Notes: generated by a model from the letters alone, not told the origin. A stretch of DNA of 64,000 bases from an uncultured Fidelibacterota bacterium (GCA_902599655.1 CACKGC010000002.1:1-64000), one strand, 5' to 3'. Shown: positions 45,514 to 54,956, counted from the stretch's first letter. Translations and numbers: made by a program.

Positions 45514-47828
45514 AAGACAAGTTAAAGATTCAAATTATTGGTTGGTTATTATTGATCATTTCTTTATTGATTACTGGTTCAATGATTGGTTATGATTTGA
45601 CTGAAGAGCCAACGCTTGTAGCACAAAAAATTAATAACCCATTCAATATACTGGGAGTATATATTGGATTTTATTTGATGAAATTGGGGTTTGGTTATGC
45701 GGCTCTATTAATCCCAATTATATTAGCAACGATTTCATTTTATTTGATTTCAAATTTTTCATTTAATGTTGCAAGATTATTGCGATTTGAGATTCTATTA
45801 CTGATTCTTCTATCTGTTCTATTAGGTTTTATTAGCAACGTAAGCTATTTATCAGAATTTAAAGAGGTTCAAAATTTTGAAGATTCAGGGCTTTTAGGAG
45901 GCTTAATATTTAGTCTTATTTATGATTGGACTGGATTTTATGGTTCAGTTTTAATTCTCTTTTCTTCGATAGCTTTATTTTTAGTATCATTTTTCAAAAT
46001 TGATTTATATAAATCTTTGAAAGATGTACCAAGTATTATAATTAATAAAATTTCTAAAGTAGAATTTGATTTCAAGAAAATTATACCTGACTTTAAAAAA
46101 GAGAACGATAAAAAAGAAAGAGTCAAAATTATTGAAGATGATTCATTTCTTGAAAACATTAATGCTGAAGAAAGAATAGAATCTTTAAATCAGGTGGTTG
46201 AAAAGGAAACTTCAACTGAACCTGTTCAAGATACTAAAATTGATACAACTGTTGATAAACCTAAAGTTGAAGTAGATCAAGAAATAGATCAAAATGAAGA
46301 ATTAGATCCCATTTCAATTGAAAAAGCAATCATTGAAAAAGAAGCAGAAATTGATGATCAAAGAAATAAATCAATTTTAAAAGTTGAGTGGAAGTTTCCC
46401 TCTACAGATATTTTAGAATCATCAGATGAATCAAGCGAAATAAATGAAGATGATATCAGAGATAGATCAGAGCTACTTAAAAATTCTCTTTCAAATTTTG
46501 GTGTAGAAGGTTCATCGGGAGCAATCAAGACTGGCCCAATAATTACACTTTTTGAGATTTTACCTGCTGAAGGTGTAAGGGTTAATAAATTTGTTCAGCT
46601 TTCAGATGATATTGCTAGGGTGATGGAAGCACAGAGCGTAAGAGTCCTTGCTCCAATACCTGGTTCAAATCATGTTGGAGTTGAAATTCCAAATGTCAAC
46701 CCTCAAACTATTTATTTAAAAAATGTAATTAATTCTGAAAAATATCTTAAATCTAAAGCCAAGTTAAAACTAGCCATTGGAAAAGGGACTCTTGGTGATA
46801 TATCTATTCTTGACCTTGTTGAAATGCCTCATTTACTTATTGCAGGAACAACAGGTTCAGGAAAGTCGGTTTCATTAAATACTATAATCGTAAGCCTTCT
46901 TTATCAATTAAAACCTGAAGAAGTAAAATTTGTAATCATTGATCCTAAAAAGGTTGAAATGTCGCTTTATAGAGGACTTGAAAATCACTACTTATTAAAA
47001 TTTAACGGTATCGATGAGTCAATCATTACTAAAAAAGACAATGCAATTTTAGCACTAAGATCTCTTGAAAAAGAAATGGATTCAAGATATGATTTATTAG
47101 CTGAGGCTGGTAAAAGAAATATTTCTGAATACAATGATATGATGAAAAAATCTAAAAAAGATTTAATGCCTTATATTGTTTTGATGATCGATGAACTTGC
47201 TGATTTGATGATGTATAGTCCAAGAGATGTTGAAGCACCTATTGCAAGATTAGCCCAGCTAGCTAGGGCTGTTGGTATTCACTTGATTGTTGCTACACAA
47301 AGACCATCTGTAGATGTAATTACAGGTGTTATAAAGGCTAATTTCCCAGCAAGAATTGCCTTTCAAGTTGCAACTAAAATTGACTCAAGAACTATTTTAG
47401 ATGAAAATGGAGCAGACAAGCTTATTGGAAAAGGTGACATGTTGTATCAAAAACCTGGATCACCTGCGCCAGTTAGAATGCATGGTGCTTTTATAACTTT
47501 AAAAGAAATTGAAGATTTAGTTGCTCATATTTCATCTCAACCAAAACCAAGTGAAGTAATTATTGAAACTTATAAAGAAGAATCAAGTTCAATGGTTGAT
47601 GGAGACGGAATTGATGATGATTTACTGCATAAAGCAATTGAAATTATTGTTATGAGTAAGCAAGGGTCTATTTCATTATTACAAAGAAGATTATCGGTTG
47701 GTTATTCGAGAGCAGCAAGGCTAATAGATGAGATGGAAAGACTAAAAATTGTAGGTCCGTTTACTGGAAGTAAGGCAAGAGAAGTATTAGTTGACGAATC
47801 TTATTTAGAAGCAATTAATGAAGATTAG
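45510..47828 (+). CDS. ftsK: DNA translocase FtsK
   Basis: 772 aa septal DNA pump for chromosome segregation. Four N-terminal membrane segments (to about 165), a rather short acidic linker (about 165-300), then the RecA-like motor: Walker A GTTGSGKSVSLN (near 447), VIIDPKKVEMS, Walker B YIVLMIDELADLMM, and AVGIHLIVATQRPSVDVITG. The C-terminal winged-helix gamma domain is intact (SKQGSISLLQRRLSVGYSRAARLIDEMER, written here in two parts: SKQGSISLLQRRLS and GYSRAARLIDEME), which in this family reads KOPS-type DNA signals. Confidence 0.96.
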   Translation: MKDKLKIQIIGWLLLIISLLITGSMIGYDLTEEPTLVAQKINNPFNILGVYIGFYLMKLGFGYAALLIPIILATISFYLISNFSFNVARLLRFEILLLILLSVLLGFISNVSYLSEFKEVQNFEDSGLLGGLIFSLIYDWTGFYGSVLILFSSIALFLVSFFKIDLYKSLKDVPSIIINKISKVEFDFKKIIPDFKKENDKKERVKIIEDDSFLENINAEERIESLNQVVEKETSTEPVQDTKIDTTVDKPKVEVDQEIDQNEELDPISIEKAIIEKEAEIDDQRNKSILKVEWKFPSTDILESSDESSEINEDDIRDRSELLKNSLSNFGVEGSSGAIKTGPIITLFEILPAEGVRVNKFVQLSDDIARVMEAQSVRVLAPIPGSNHVGVEIPNVNPQTIYLKNVINSEKYLKSKAKLKLAIGKGTLGDISILDLVEMPHLLIAGTTGSGKSVSLNTIIVSLLYQLKPEEVKFVIIDPKKVEMSLYRGLENHYLLKFNGIDESIITKKDNAILALRSLEKEMDSRYDLLAEAGKRNISEYNDMMKKSKKDLMPYIVLMIDELADLMMYSPRDVEAPIARLAQLARAVGIHLIVATQRPSVDVITGVIKANFPARIAFQVATKIDSRTILDENGADKLIGKGDMLYQKPGSPAPVRMHGAFITLKEIEDLVAHISSQPKPSEVIIETYKEESSSMVDGDGIDDDLLHKAIEIIVMSKQGSISLLQRRLSVGYSRAARLIDEMERLKIVGPFTGSKAREVLVDESYLEAINED

Positions 47829-48369
47829 CTTAATATTCTTTTTACTAACTACTTCACTTTTTAGTCAAAGTCAGGATACTCAGATTAAAGATTATTTCAA
47901 CAGTTTAAATAATAAAACTATTCTCATTGAAATTTTTGAAAATCAATCAGTTTTTAATGCAAACATATCATTAAATGATCCAAAAATTTATTTTGAAACT
48001 ATTGAAGTAGATAGTACTGTATCATTATTTGAAAACAATGTGATTACTTCTTATGATTTATCCAAAAAAAATATAATTATCGAAAATTCAGAAAAAAATA
48101 TACTAGATTTTTTTTCATATAAAAATCTTGAAAATGCTTCTCTTATAAAAATTGAAATTGAAAATGAAAACTCAATTTATTATTATAATTTTTACAATAA
48201 TATTTTATTAATTAGTTTTAATAATTCACAAAGTATGGTTAAAGAAATCAGTCTATTTCAAGCAGAAAATTCTATATTTGAATGTAAGATAGTTGATATT
48301 AATAAATACCAGAATCCTTTAAAATTTTTAAATATAGATGATTCGTGGACAACAATTGATTGGAGATAA
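47818..48369 (+). CDS. LolA-like exported outer-membrane lipoprotein carrier, divergent
   Basis: 183 aa. Signal peptide MKISLIFFLLTTSLFSQS, then a beta-rich protein with little Cys or Trp. The position after ftsK is the usual lolA place in many Gram-negatives, and strand patterns such as SLNDPKIYFETIEVDSTVS and WTTIDWR loosely fit the LolA/LolB fold. There is no decisive motif. Asn/Ile/Glu-rich composition reflects the AT-rich genome. It would shuttle lipoproteins across the periplasm if the call is right. It overlaps ftsK by 11 nt. Confidence 0.5.
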   Translation: MKISLIFFLLTTSLFSQSQDTQIKDYFNSLNNKTILIEIFENQSVFNANISLNDPKIYFETIEVDSTVSLFENNVITSYDLSKKNIIIENSEKNILDFFSYKNLENASLIKIEIENENSIYYYNFYNNILLISFNNSQSMVKEISLFQAENSIFECKIVDINKYQNPLKFLNIDDSWTTIDWR

Positions 48370-48371
48370 AA

Positions 48372-48923
48372 TTGAAGTTTGATGCAATTTTTTTAGATAG
48401 AGATGGAACTATTAGTCATGATCCTTATGGGTACATAAATGATGTCAAAGATTATGATTTTTTTGATTTTACTTTTGATGCATTAGAATTATTGCATCAA
48501 TACAGCGACAAATTTTTTATTGTTACAAACCAATCAGGACTTTCAACGGGTAAAATTGACATCGATAATTTGGAAAGTATTCATGCTCACATTAATGATG
48601 AGTTCAGAAAAAGAAAATTACCTTTGAAAAATATTTATTTTGCTGATAATTACGATGAAGACTATTTCTCAATGAGAAAACCGGGAATAGGAATGTTTCA
48701 AAAAGCGTCAGAGGAATTTAATATCAATCTAGAAAATTGTTTGATGATTGGTGATTCAATTGTTGATATGCAAGTTGGGGATAGGCTTAAAATGAAAACA
48801 ATATTTTTATTAACTGGAATGGGAAATGATTATTTGAATGATGTTCAATCTACTTGCGATGTTGATTTAGTCTCTAATAATTTACTTGAAGCAGCAAAGG
48901 ATATAAAATTAATATTGCAGTAA
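48372..48923 (+). CDS. HAD-superfamily phosphatase, histidinol-phosphatase/GmhB type
   Basis: 183 aa. HAD motif I FLDRDGTI (nucleophile and acid Asp), motif II VTNQSG, motif III Lys in MRKPGIGMFQ, motif IV MIGDSIVDMQ. The GmhB/HisB-N group (heptose or histidinol bisphosphatases) fits best, but the zinc loop cysteines (CxH...CxC) of those enzymes are missing; the loop reads FADNYDEDYFSM. Start choice: TTG at 48372 has GGAG (48362-48365) ahead of it and follows the LolA-like stop by 2 nt; TTG at 48360 would be 4 codons longer. Substrate uncertain. Confidence 0.88.
   Translation: MKFDAIFLDRDGTISHDPYGYINDVKDYDFFDFTFDALELLHQYSDKFFIVTNQSGLSTGKIDIDNLESIHAHINDEFRKRKLPLKNIYFADNYDEDYFSMRKPGIGMFQKASEEFNINLENCLMIGDSIVDMQVGDRLKMKTIFLLTGMGNDYLNDVQSTCDVDLVSNNLLEAAKDIKLILQ
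48897..48901 (+). promoter_or_regulatory. Shine-Dalgarno for ddl deciding an AUU start
   Basis: AAGGA at 48897-48901 is followed by six bases (TATAAA) and then ATT at 48908. This spacing is ideal for initiation at 48908, and no ATG, GTG or TTG exists in the ddl frame between the upstream stop (48887-48889) and 49091. Confidence 0.6.
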
Positions 48924-49807
48924 TATCGGGAGGAAATTCAGAGGAGCGATTAGTTTCTATAAGAACTGGTGAAGCTGTTGCTGAAGCTTGTAATCAATTA
49001 GGTTATAATACTTCAATATTTGTTCTGGATTCAGATTCAATTGATTTTATCCTAAATGATTTAAAAGCACATGATTTTGTTTTCATTGCATTGCATGGTT
49101 CTTTTGGTGAGGATGGAGTCATTCAATCAATTTTATCAAAAAATAATATTCCTTTTAATGGTTCAGGTGAAAAATCTTCTCGAAATTGCTTTGATAAATC
49201 TGTGACAAAAGAAATTGTTATGAATCAGGGAGTTTTATCCCCAAAATATTATCAAACTTCTTCAAATACGTGCAATGATCATCTTGATTTCAAGTCTGAA
49301 AAATATATTGTTAAACCAAATTCACAAGGAAGCTCTGTTGGTTTTAATGTGATTGATAATTTTGAAAATTTAAATGATGCCATTGATATAGCTTTAGATT
49401 TTGACAATTCCGTATTAATTGAAGAGTTTATTGATGGGAGAGAAATTACCGTTCCAATTTTAGGGAATGAACCACTTCCTGTTATTGAAATTGAACCAAA
49501 ATCTGGTATATATGATTACAAATCAAAATATACAGCCGGCGAATCAAAATATACTTGTCCTGCTGATCTTACTTTAGAAAAATATCAATTTGTGCAAGAT
49601 TGCGCATTAAGTGTTCACAAGATGCTCAAATGTGATGTTTATTCAAGAGTTGACTTTAAATTTTATGACGATAATTTCTATTTTTTAGAAATAAATACTC
49701 TTCCTGGAATGACTGAAACTAGTTTATTTCCTATGGCTGCAAAGAGTCATGGATTTTCTTTTAAAGATATAATTAATAAAATTATTAAATTGTCTTTACA
49801 AAAATGA
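48908..49807 (+). CDS. ddl: D-alanine:D-alanine ligase, apparently starting at AUU
   Basis: ATP-grasp ligase making D-Ala-D-Ala for MurF. The first conventional start in frame (TTG 49091) would delete the N-terminal domain, yet the frame upstream encodes it clearly: NIAVISGGNSEERLVSIRTG, matching Ddl (KIAVLxGGxSxEReVSLxSG). The frame is closed by TGA at 48887, leaving ATT at 48908 as best start (299 aa, M-N-I-A-V). Later motifs are normal: ALHGSFGEDG, VKPNSQGSSVGF, IEEFIDGREITVP and LEINTLPGMTETSLFP. The gene overlaps the HAD gene by 16 nt. A sequencing error (ATG read as ATT) is the main alternative. Confidence 0.93.
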   Translation: MNIAVISGGNSEERLVSIRTGEAVAEACNQLGYNTSIFVLDSDSIDFILNDLKAHDFVFIALHGSFGEDGVIQSILSKNNIPFNGSGEKSSRNCFDKSVTKEIVMNQGVLSPKYYQTSSNTCNDHLDFKSEKYIVKPNSQGSSVGFNVIDNFENLNDAIDIALDFDNSVLIEEFIDGREITVPILGNEPLPVIEIEPKSGIYDYKSKYTAGESKYTCPADLTLEKYQFVQDCALSVHKMLKCDVYSRVDFKFYDDNFYFLEINTLPGMTETSLFPMAAKSHGFSFKDIINKIIKLSLQK

Positions 49808-51177
49808 GCTTAAAATTATATAATTCACTTTCAAGTAAAAAAGAAGTCTTCAAAGCAATTTCTGACAAAAAAGTTAAAACTTATGGTTGCGGTCCAACAG
49901 TTTATAACGATCCTCACATAGGAAATTTTAGAACCTTTGTATTTTATGATTTATTAAACAGAGTTCTTCAGTTGAATGGTTATGAGACGGAAACTGCAGT
50001 TAACATAACTGATATTGATGACAAGATTATTGATAGAGTTAATCAGGAGAATACTTCATTAAAGGAAATTACTTCAAAATATGAACTATCATTCCTGGAA
50101 TTGTCAAAGTCCTTAAAAATTTTACCTAACAATCATAACCCAAGAGCAACAGAGTATGTAGAAGAAATGATCGAATTCATTCAAGCTTTAATTAATAAAG
50201 ATTTAGCCTATGAAATGAACGGAAATATTTTTTTTGATATAGAAGCTTATCCAAAATATGGAAAATTTGTAAACATTAGCGATGACCTTGAAACGGAAGA
50301 TAATGAATTATTAAAAAAAAATCGTAATGATTTTACATTATGGAAGGCAAAAAAGGACTCAGATGGTGATATTTTCTGGAATAGCAACTGGGGTAAGGGA
50401 AGGCCTGGATGGCATACCGAATGCGCTGTAATGATTAAGACCCTTTTTGATGGTCGTCTTGACATACATTGTGGAGGAATAGATCTAAAATTTCCTCATC
50501 ACGAAAATGAAAGTGCTCAAATTGAAGCTATTCAAAAACATAAGCTATCTAATTATTGGCTTCATGCTGAACATTTAAATATGGACGATGAAAAGATGAG
50601 CAAGTCATCAGGTAACTTTATTGATGTAAGCACTCTCATAGAAAAAAATGGTTCGGATGTAGTTAGATTGTTTCTACTTTCTGCTCATTATAGAACTAAG
50701 GTATCTTTCAGTCAAAAAAAATTAGATGAATGCAAAAAAATGATTGAAAAAATTAAAAGATTTGCAAAAAACTTCAATATTGATAGCAAAAATATTGAAT
50801 TAAAATTTTCAAGTGAACATGAATTATTTATTGATGCTCTTAATGATGATTTAAATACTCCAGGAGCGATTGGAGTTTTCTTTAGTTTTATATCAGAAAT
50901 GAATAAAAAAATTGCAGAAAAATCAATAAATGATGCAGATAAAGAAAAATCTTTAGTTTTTTTAAAATTATTTAATTCAATTTTTGATATTTTAGATTTT
51001 GATAATTTACATGATCAAAATATTCCAAAAGAGTTACAAGATTTACTTGTTTCTCGTCAGGTAGCTAGAGAAAATCTAGATTGGAAATTGTCTGATTCCA
51101 TTAGAGATAAAATTGAGTCTTTAGGTTGGCAGGTTGAGGATACTTCCAGCGGACAAAATCTCTCTAAAAAGAAATAA
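49804..51177 (+). CDS. cysS: Cysteinyl-tRNA synthetase
   Basis: 457 aa class I synthetase. The zinc/cysteine site and HIGH-like motif are in YGCGPTVYNDPHIGNFRTFV; GRPGWHTECAVM and HCGGIDLKFPHHENE supply the other zinc ligands; the KMSKSSGNF loop is near 263-271. The C-terminal anticodon part is present (RQVARENLDWKLSDSIRDKI). It overlaps ddl by 4 nt (ATGA) and is followed by the tRNA-Thr promoter. Confidence 0.97.
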   Translation: MSLKLYNSLSSKKEVFKAISDKKVKTYGCGPTVYNDPHIGNFRTFVFYDLLNRVLQLNGYETETAVNITDIDDKIIDRVNQENTSLKEITSKYELSFLELSKSLKILPNNHNPRATEYVEEMIEFIQALINKDLAYEMNGNIFFDIEAYPKYGKFVNISDDLETEDNELLKKNRNDFTLWKAKKDSDGDIFWNSNWGKGRPGWHTECAVMIKTLFDGRLDIHCGGIDLKFPHHENESAQIEAIQKHKLSNYWLHAEHLNMDDEKMSKSSGNFIDVSTLIEKNGSDVVRLFLLSAHYRTKVSFSQKKLDECKKMIEKIKRFAKNFNIDSKNIELKFSSEHELFIDALNDDLNTPGAIGVFFSFISEMNKKIAEKSINDADKEKSLVFLKLFNSIFDILDFDNLHDQNIPKELQDLLVSRQVARENLDWKLSDSIRDKIESLGWQVEDTSSGQNLSKKK

Positions 51178-51178
51178 T

Positions 51179-51213
51179 TTGTTTTCCTGATAAATCTTCT
51201 TATATTTCGTCGC
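51179..51213 (+). promoter_or_regulatory. Sigma-70-type promoter with GC-rich discriminator before the tRNA-tuf operon
   Basis: TTGTTT (51179-51184), 16 bp, TATATT (51201-51206), followed by TCGTCGC before the predicted start near 51213. The transcript would carry tRNA-Thr, Tyr, Gly, Thr and tuf. A G/C-rich discriminator after the -10 is the hallmark of stringently controlled stable-RNA promoters. Confidence 0.6.
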
Positions 51214-51244
51214 TTTTGCCTACGCGTGCGTGTATACATACATT

Positions 51245-51317
51245 GCCGGTGTAGCTCAGTTGGTAGAGCAGCTGATTTGTAATCAGCGGGTCGGGGGTTC
51301 AAATCCTCTCGCCGGCT
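51245..51317 (+). tRNA. tRNA-Thr (TGT)
   Basis: 73 nt without CCA. Acceptor GCCGGTG pairs with CGCCGGC (one T-G wobble). Anticodon arm GCTGA-TTTGTAA-TCAGC gives anticodon TGT (51278-51280). D arm and T arm (GGTTCAAATCC) are intact. First of four tRNAs in the order Thr-Tyr-Gly-Thr ahead of tuf, as in E. coli thrU-tyrU-glyT-thrT-tufB. Confidence 0.96.
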
Positions 51318-51393
51318 CAGTTTTTAAGGGTAAAAAGCAAGGTATTTGAAAATTTTTTTTTGATCTTACTATCAGGATTGAGTTTAGGATTTC

Positions 51394-51476
51394 GGGCAAA
51401 TGGCCGAGTGGTTAAAGGCAGCAGACTGTAAATCTGCCGACGTAAGTCTACGGAGGTTCGAATCCTTCTTTGCCCA
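51394..51476 (+). tRNA. tRNA-Tyr (GTA)
   Basis: 83 nt class II tRNA with a long variable arm. Acceptor GGGCAAA pairs with TTTGCCC. Anticodon arm GCAGA-CTGTAAA-TCTGC gives GTA (51428-51430). Discriminator A, as expected for Tyr; CCA not encoded. Confidence 0.96.
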
Positions 51477-51484
51477 CAGGATTT

Positions 51485-51557
51485 GCGAGTGTAGCTCAGT
51501 TGGTAGAGCATCAGCCTTCCAAGCTGAGGGTCGCGCGTTCGAATCGCGTCACTCGCT
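51485..51557 (+). tRNA. tRNA-Gly (TCC)
   Basis: 73 nt. Acceptor GCGAGTG pairs with CACTCGC. Anticodon arm TCAGC-CTTCCAA-GCTGA gives TCC (51518-51520). Discriminator T, usual for bacterial tRNA-Gly. Only 8 nt after tRNA-Tyr, so they share a precursor. Confidence 0.96.
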
Positions 51558-51565
51558 CAATAATT

Positions 51566-51638
51566 GCCTGCGTAGCTCAGTAGGTAGAGCACTTCGTTGG
51601 TAACGAAGAGGTCACCGGTTCAATCCCGGTCGTAGGCT
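51566..51638 (+). tRNA. tRNA-Thr (GGT)
   Basis: 73 nt. Acceptor GCCTGCG pairs with CGTAGGC (one G-T). Anticodon arm CTTCG-TTGGTAA-CGAAG gives GGT (51599-51601). It lies 43 nt before the tuf ATG and is the second threonine isoacceptor of the cluster. Confidence 0.96.
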
Positions 51639-51681
51639 CAAAAAAAATAAAAATAATTGTTAAAAACAAGGAGATAACAAA

Positions 51682-52875
51682 ATGGCTAAAGAAACATTTG
51701 TTAGAAATAAGCCTCACTGTAATATCGGTACTATCGGTCACGTTGACCATGGTAAGACTACTTTGACTGCTGCTATTACGCAAACCCAGTCTAATCTAGG
51801 TTTAGCAGCTAAACGTGATTTTGACACTATTGATAATGCACCTGAGGAAAAAGAAAGAGGTATTACAATTTCAACTTCACATGTTGAATATGAGACAGCT
51901 AACCGCCACTATGCGCACGTTGACTGTCCTGGTCACGCCGACTACATTAAAAACATGATTACAGGAGCAGCTCAAATGGATGGAGCTATTCTTGTTGTTA
52001 GTGCAGCTGACGGTCCAATGCCTCAAACAAGAGAACACGTATTGCTTGCTCGTCAGGTAAACGTACCAAGTATCGTTGTTTTCATGAATAAGGTTGACCA
52101 AGTTGACGATCCTGAATTGTTAGAATTGGTAGAGATGGAATTAAGAGATCTTTTAAGCGAATACAAATTTGATGGTGATAATACACCTATCGTTAAAGGT
52201 AGTGCATTAAAAGCTCTTGAAAATCCTAATGATGCTGAAGCGGTAAAATGTATTGCTGAGCTAATGGAAGCTTGTGATTCATTTATCCCTCAGCCAGAAC
52301 GTGCAATTGATAAACCATTCTTAATGCCTGTTGAGGATGTTTTCAGTATTACCGGTAGAGGTACTGTTGGTACTGGAAGAATCGAATCAGGTAAGATTAA
52401 AATTGGTGAAGAAGTAGAAGTTGTTGGTCTTGATAATAAAATCGGCACAACAACAGTTACTGGTGTTGAAATGTTCCAAAAAACTCTTGATGAAGGTGAA
52501 GCTGGTGATAATGCTGGTCTTTTATTAAGAGGTGTTGAAAAAGAAGACCTTAAAAGAGGTGTTGTTTTAGCAGCTAAAGGTTCAATCACACCACATACCA
52601 AGTTCAAAGCAAACGTTTATGTTTTGAAAAAAGAAGAAGGTGGAAGACATACTCCATTTTTCAATAACTATAGACCGCAGTTTTACTTCAGAACTACTGA
52701 TGTAACTGGTGTAGTTACTTTACCTGAAGGTACTGAAATGGTTATGCCTGGAGATAATGTTGAAATGAACGTTGAACTAATTACACCGATTGCTATGGAT
52801 CAAGAGCTAAGATTCGCTATTAGAGAAGGTGGACACACTGTAGGAGCTGGAGTAGTAACTACTGTAGTTGACTAA
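51682..52875 (+). CDS. tuf: Elongation factor Tu
   Basis: GTPase delivering aminoacyl-tRNA to the ribosome. 397 aa. G1 [10 protein letters not shown]2 region KERGITI, G3 DCPGHADY, G4 MNKVD and G5 GSALKAL; domains 2 and 3 are complete to the end [10 protein letters not shown]. Strong Shine-Dalgarno AAGGAG (51668-51673). It is the tufB-position copy; whether a second tuf exists elsewhere (next to fusA) cannot be seen, though the rpsL start at 63989 suggests the str operon follows. Confidence 0.99.
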   Translation: MAKETFVRNKPHCNIGTIGHVDHGKTTLTAAITQTQSNLGLAAKRDFDTIDNAPEEKERGITISTSHVEYETANRHYAHVDCPGHADYIKNMITGAAQMDGAILVVSAADGPMPQTREHVLLARQVNVPSIVVFMNKVDQVDDPELLELVEMELRDLLSEYKFDGDNTPIVKGSALKALENPNDAEAVKCIAELMEACDSFIPQPERAIDKPFLMPVEDVFSITGRGTVGTGRIESGKIKIGEEVEVVGLDNKIGTTTVTGVEMFQKTLDEGEAGDNAGLLLRGVEKEDLKRGVVLAAKGSITPHTKFKANVYVLKKEEGGRHTPFFNNYRPQFYFRTTDVTGVVTLPEGTEMVMPGDNVEMNVELITPIAMDQELRFAIREGGHTVGAGVVTTVVD

Positions 52876-53039
52876 TGGCTGGTAATAGCAAAAGAGCAAT
52901 TGTAAGACTTGAGAGTACTGCAGGGACAGGGTATCGTTATACTGTTACTAAAAATAAGAGTAAACATCCCGACAAACTTGAATATAAAAAGTTTGACCCT
53001 GTAGCTCGCAAGCATGTTCTTTTTAAAGAAATTAAATAG
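52875..53039 (+). CDS. rpmG: Ribosomal protein bL33, cysteine-free form
   Basis: 54 aa. Sequence features [35 protein letters not shown] are split here as [18 protein letters not shown] and [17 protein letters not shown]; both are typical bL33. It has no cysteines, so it is the zinc-independent (C-minus) form, which lets ribosomes work under zinc limitation. The ATG shares one base with the tuf stop. It is followed 5 bp later by tRNA-Trp, the usual position. Confidence 0.95.
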   Translation: MAGNSKRAIVRLESTAGTGYRYTVTKNKSKHPDKLEYKKFDPVARKHVLFKEIK

Positions 53040-53044
53040 CATAT

Positions 53045-53117
53045 AGGTGAGTAGCTCAATTGGTAGAGCATCGGTCTCCAAAACCGGGGGTTGCGGGTTC
53101 AATTCCTGCCTCACCTG
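53045..53117 (+). tRNA. tRNA-Trp (CCA)
   Basis: 73 nt. Acceptor AGGTGAG pairs with CTCACCT. Anticodon arm with loop CTCCAAA gives anticodon CCA (53078-53080); discriminator G as required for tRNA-Trp. Lies between rpmG and secE. Confidence 0.96.
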
Positions 53118-53133
53118 CGATAAAGGATAGAGA

Positions 53134-53316
53134 ATGTTTAGAAAAATAAAAGATTTTTTAAATCAGGTTTACTTGGAAATGAACAAGGTTTCATGGCCAT
53201 CCTACAATGAGTTGAGAGGATCTACTTATTTAATTATTGTCTTTTTTCTTTTATTTGTTCTTTTTTTGTTTGGGATTGATTGGGCAATTCAAAGATTTAT
53301 GAGAGTGTTGATATGA
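53134..53316 (+). CDS. secE: Preprotein translocase subunit SecE
   Basis: 60 aa, the short single-helix form. The cytoplasmic amphipathic helix FLNQVYLEMNKVSWPSYNEL contains the conserved KVSWPS, followed by one membrane helix (STYLIIVFFLLFVLFLFGIDWAIQ, i.e. roughly residues 32-55). Part of SecYEG. Overlaps nusG by 4 nt. Confidence 0.96.
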   Translation: MFRKIKDFLNQVYLEMNKVSWPSYNELRGSTYLIIVFFLLFVLFLFGIDWAIQRFMRVLI

Positions 53317-53846
53317 ATTGGTATAGTTTAAGAGTAATGTCAGGAAAAGAAAATAAGGTGAAAGATACTATTTTTAGAGAACTTGATTTTGAAAAAGACT
53401 TAAAAGCTAATGTTGAGGAAATTTTAATCCCGACTGAAAACATAGTTGATATCAAAAATGGTAAGAAGACTGTGAAAGAAAAGAGCTTATTGCCTGGATA
53501 CATTTTGGTTAAGATGATTATGAATAATGAAACAAAATTTTTTATTGAAAGCGTTGACGGTGTTATGAGTTTTGTCGGTCCAAAAGGAAGTCCTCAACCT
53601 GTTACTGAAGTTGAAATGTCTCGTTATCTTGTTTCTTCTGATGGCGATGAGCTTTCTAATGAAGATATTGATGATATTCCATTTAAAGTTGGAGATTCAG
53701 TAAAGGTGATTGATGGACCATTTAAAGAATTCAACGGCCTTGTTCAAGAGGTAAATGATAGAAATAGAATTAAAGTAAATGTTAATATTTTTGGAAGACC
53801 TACTCCTATTGAGTTGAGTGTAAACCAAATTTTAAGTGAAAGTTAA
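53313..53846 (+). CDS. nusG: Transcription elongation/antitermination factor NusG
   Basis: 177 aa. NGN domain: [29 protein letters not shown] and [15 protein letters not shown]-terminal KOW domain [19 protein letters not shown]. It couples RNA polymerase to Rho or the ribosome. The frame is open to 53280, but ATG 53313 gives the family start and the ATGA overlap with secE. Confidence 0.97.
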   Translation: MNWYSLRVMSGKENKVKDTIFRELDFEKDLKANVEEILIPTENIVDIKNGKKTVKEKSLLPGYILVKMIMNNETKFFIESVDGVMSFVGPKGSPQPVTEVEMSRYLVSSDGDELSNEDIDDIPFKVGDSVKVIDGPFKEFNGLVQEVNDRNRIKVNVNIFGRPTPIELSVNQILSES

Positions 53847-53848
53847 AA

Positions 53849-54277
53849 ATGGCTGAAAAAGAAAAAACTGGTTTAATTAAATTGCAAATCGCAGCTGGAC
53901 AGGCTAATCCAGCCCCACCTGTTGGTCCTGCACTTGGACAGCATGGTGTAAACATTATGGATTTTTGTAATGCATTCAATGATGCAACTAAAGAATTACA
54001 GGGAATGTTAACCCCAGTAATTATTACTGTTTATAAAGATAGATCTTTTACATTTGAAACCAAATCTCCACCTGCATCGACTCTTATTATGAAAGAATTA
54101 AAAATGAAAAAAGGTTCACAAGAGCCAAATAAAGACAAAGTTGGAACTATTAATATGGCTCAGTGTAAAAAAATCGCTGAAATTAAAATGAAAGATTTAA
54201 ATGCTCACACATTAGATCAAGCTGCAGAAATGATTGCTGGAACTGCTGTTAGTATGGGAATTGAGGTCGAAAAATGA
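53849..54277 (+). CDS. rplK: Ribosomal protein uL11
   Basis: 142 aa. Conserved [35 protein letters not shown] and the rRNA-binding C-terminal half ([15 protein letters not shown]). Forms the factor-binding stalk base. Overlaps rplA by 4 nt. Confidence 0.98.
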   Translation: MAEKEKTGLIKLQIAAGQANPAPPVGPALGQHGVNIMDFCNAFNDATKELQGMLTPVIITVYKDRSFTFETKSPPASTLIMKELKMKKGSQEPNKDKVGTINMAQCKKIAEIKMKDLNAHTLDQAAEMIAGTAVSMGIEVEK

Positions 54278-54954
54278 AAATAACTAAATTTTCAAAATCA
54301 GTTAATGAGACATTAGATTCTTCAAAGCTTTACAGCACAGAAGAAGCTATTAATATGTTGATGAGTTTTAAGAGAGAGTCATTTAATGAGTCAGTTGATG
54401 TTGCTTTTAACTTAGGGGTAGATCCTAGACATGCTGAAGAAAATATAAGATTAAGTATTAATCTGCCTCACGGAATTGGAAAAGAGGTTTCAGTATTAGC
54501 AATAGTAAATGCAGATAAAGAGGCAGAGGCAAAAGATGCTGGTGCTGATTTTGTAGGTAAAGATGAATTCCTTGATAAGATTAAAGCTGGCTGGACTGAT
54601 GTTGATAAAATTGTAGTTACACCAGATCTTATGGTTGAATTAGGTAAGCTAGGTAAGGTACTTGGACCCAAAGGTCTAATGCCAAATCCTAAATCTGGTA
54701 CAGTAACAAATAATGTTGCTAAAGCCATCAAAGAGCTTAAAGCTGGTAAACTTGATGCTAGAGTAGAAAAAAATGGTATTCTGCAATCTTCGATTGGTAA
54801 AACATCATTTACAGAAGAGCAATTAAAGGAAAATTTTAATACTCTTCAAGGTGCTGTTATGTCAGCAAAACCAAATTCATTTAAAGGTAAGTACTTAAAG
54901 TCTATTAGTATTTCTTCAACTTTAGGTCCAGGAATTAAGATAGGAACAGAATAA
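54274..54954 (+). CDS. rplA: Ribosomal protein uL1
   Basis: 226 aa. L1-stalk protein with [39 protein letters not shown] and [13 protein letters not shown]. In many bacteria L1 autoregulates this operon by binding the mRNA leader; I see no obvious leader mimic here. Confidence 0.98.
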   Translation: MKITKFSKSVNETLDSSKLYSTEEAINMLMSFKRESFNESVDVAFNLGVDPRHAEENIRLSINLPHGIGKEVSVLAIVNADKEAEAKDAGADFVGKDEFLDKIKAGWTDVDKIVVTPDLMVELGKLGKVLGPKGLMPNPKSGTVTNNVAKAIKELKAGKLDARVEKNGILQSSIGKTSFTEEQLKENFNTLQGAVMSAKPNSFKGKYLKSISISSTLGPGIKIGTE

Positions 54955-54956
54955 TT

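Noticed and set aside
51400-51603. Open frame running over tRNA-Tyr and tRNA-Gly
   Set aside because: The DNA folds into complete tRNAs; the frame is coincidental.
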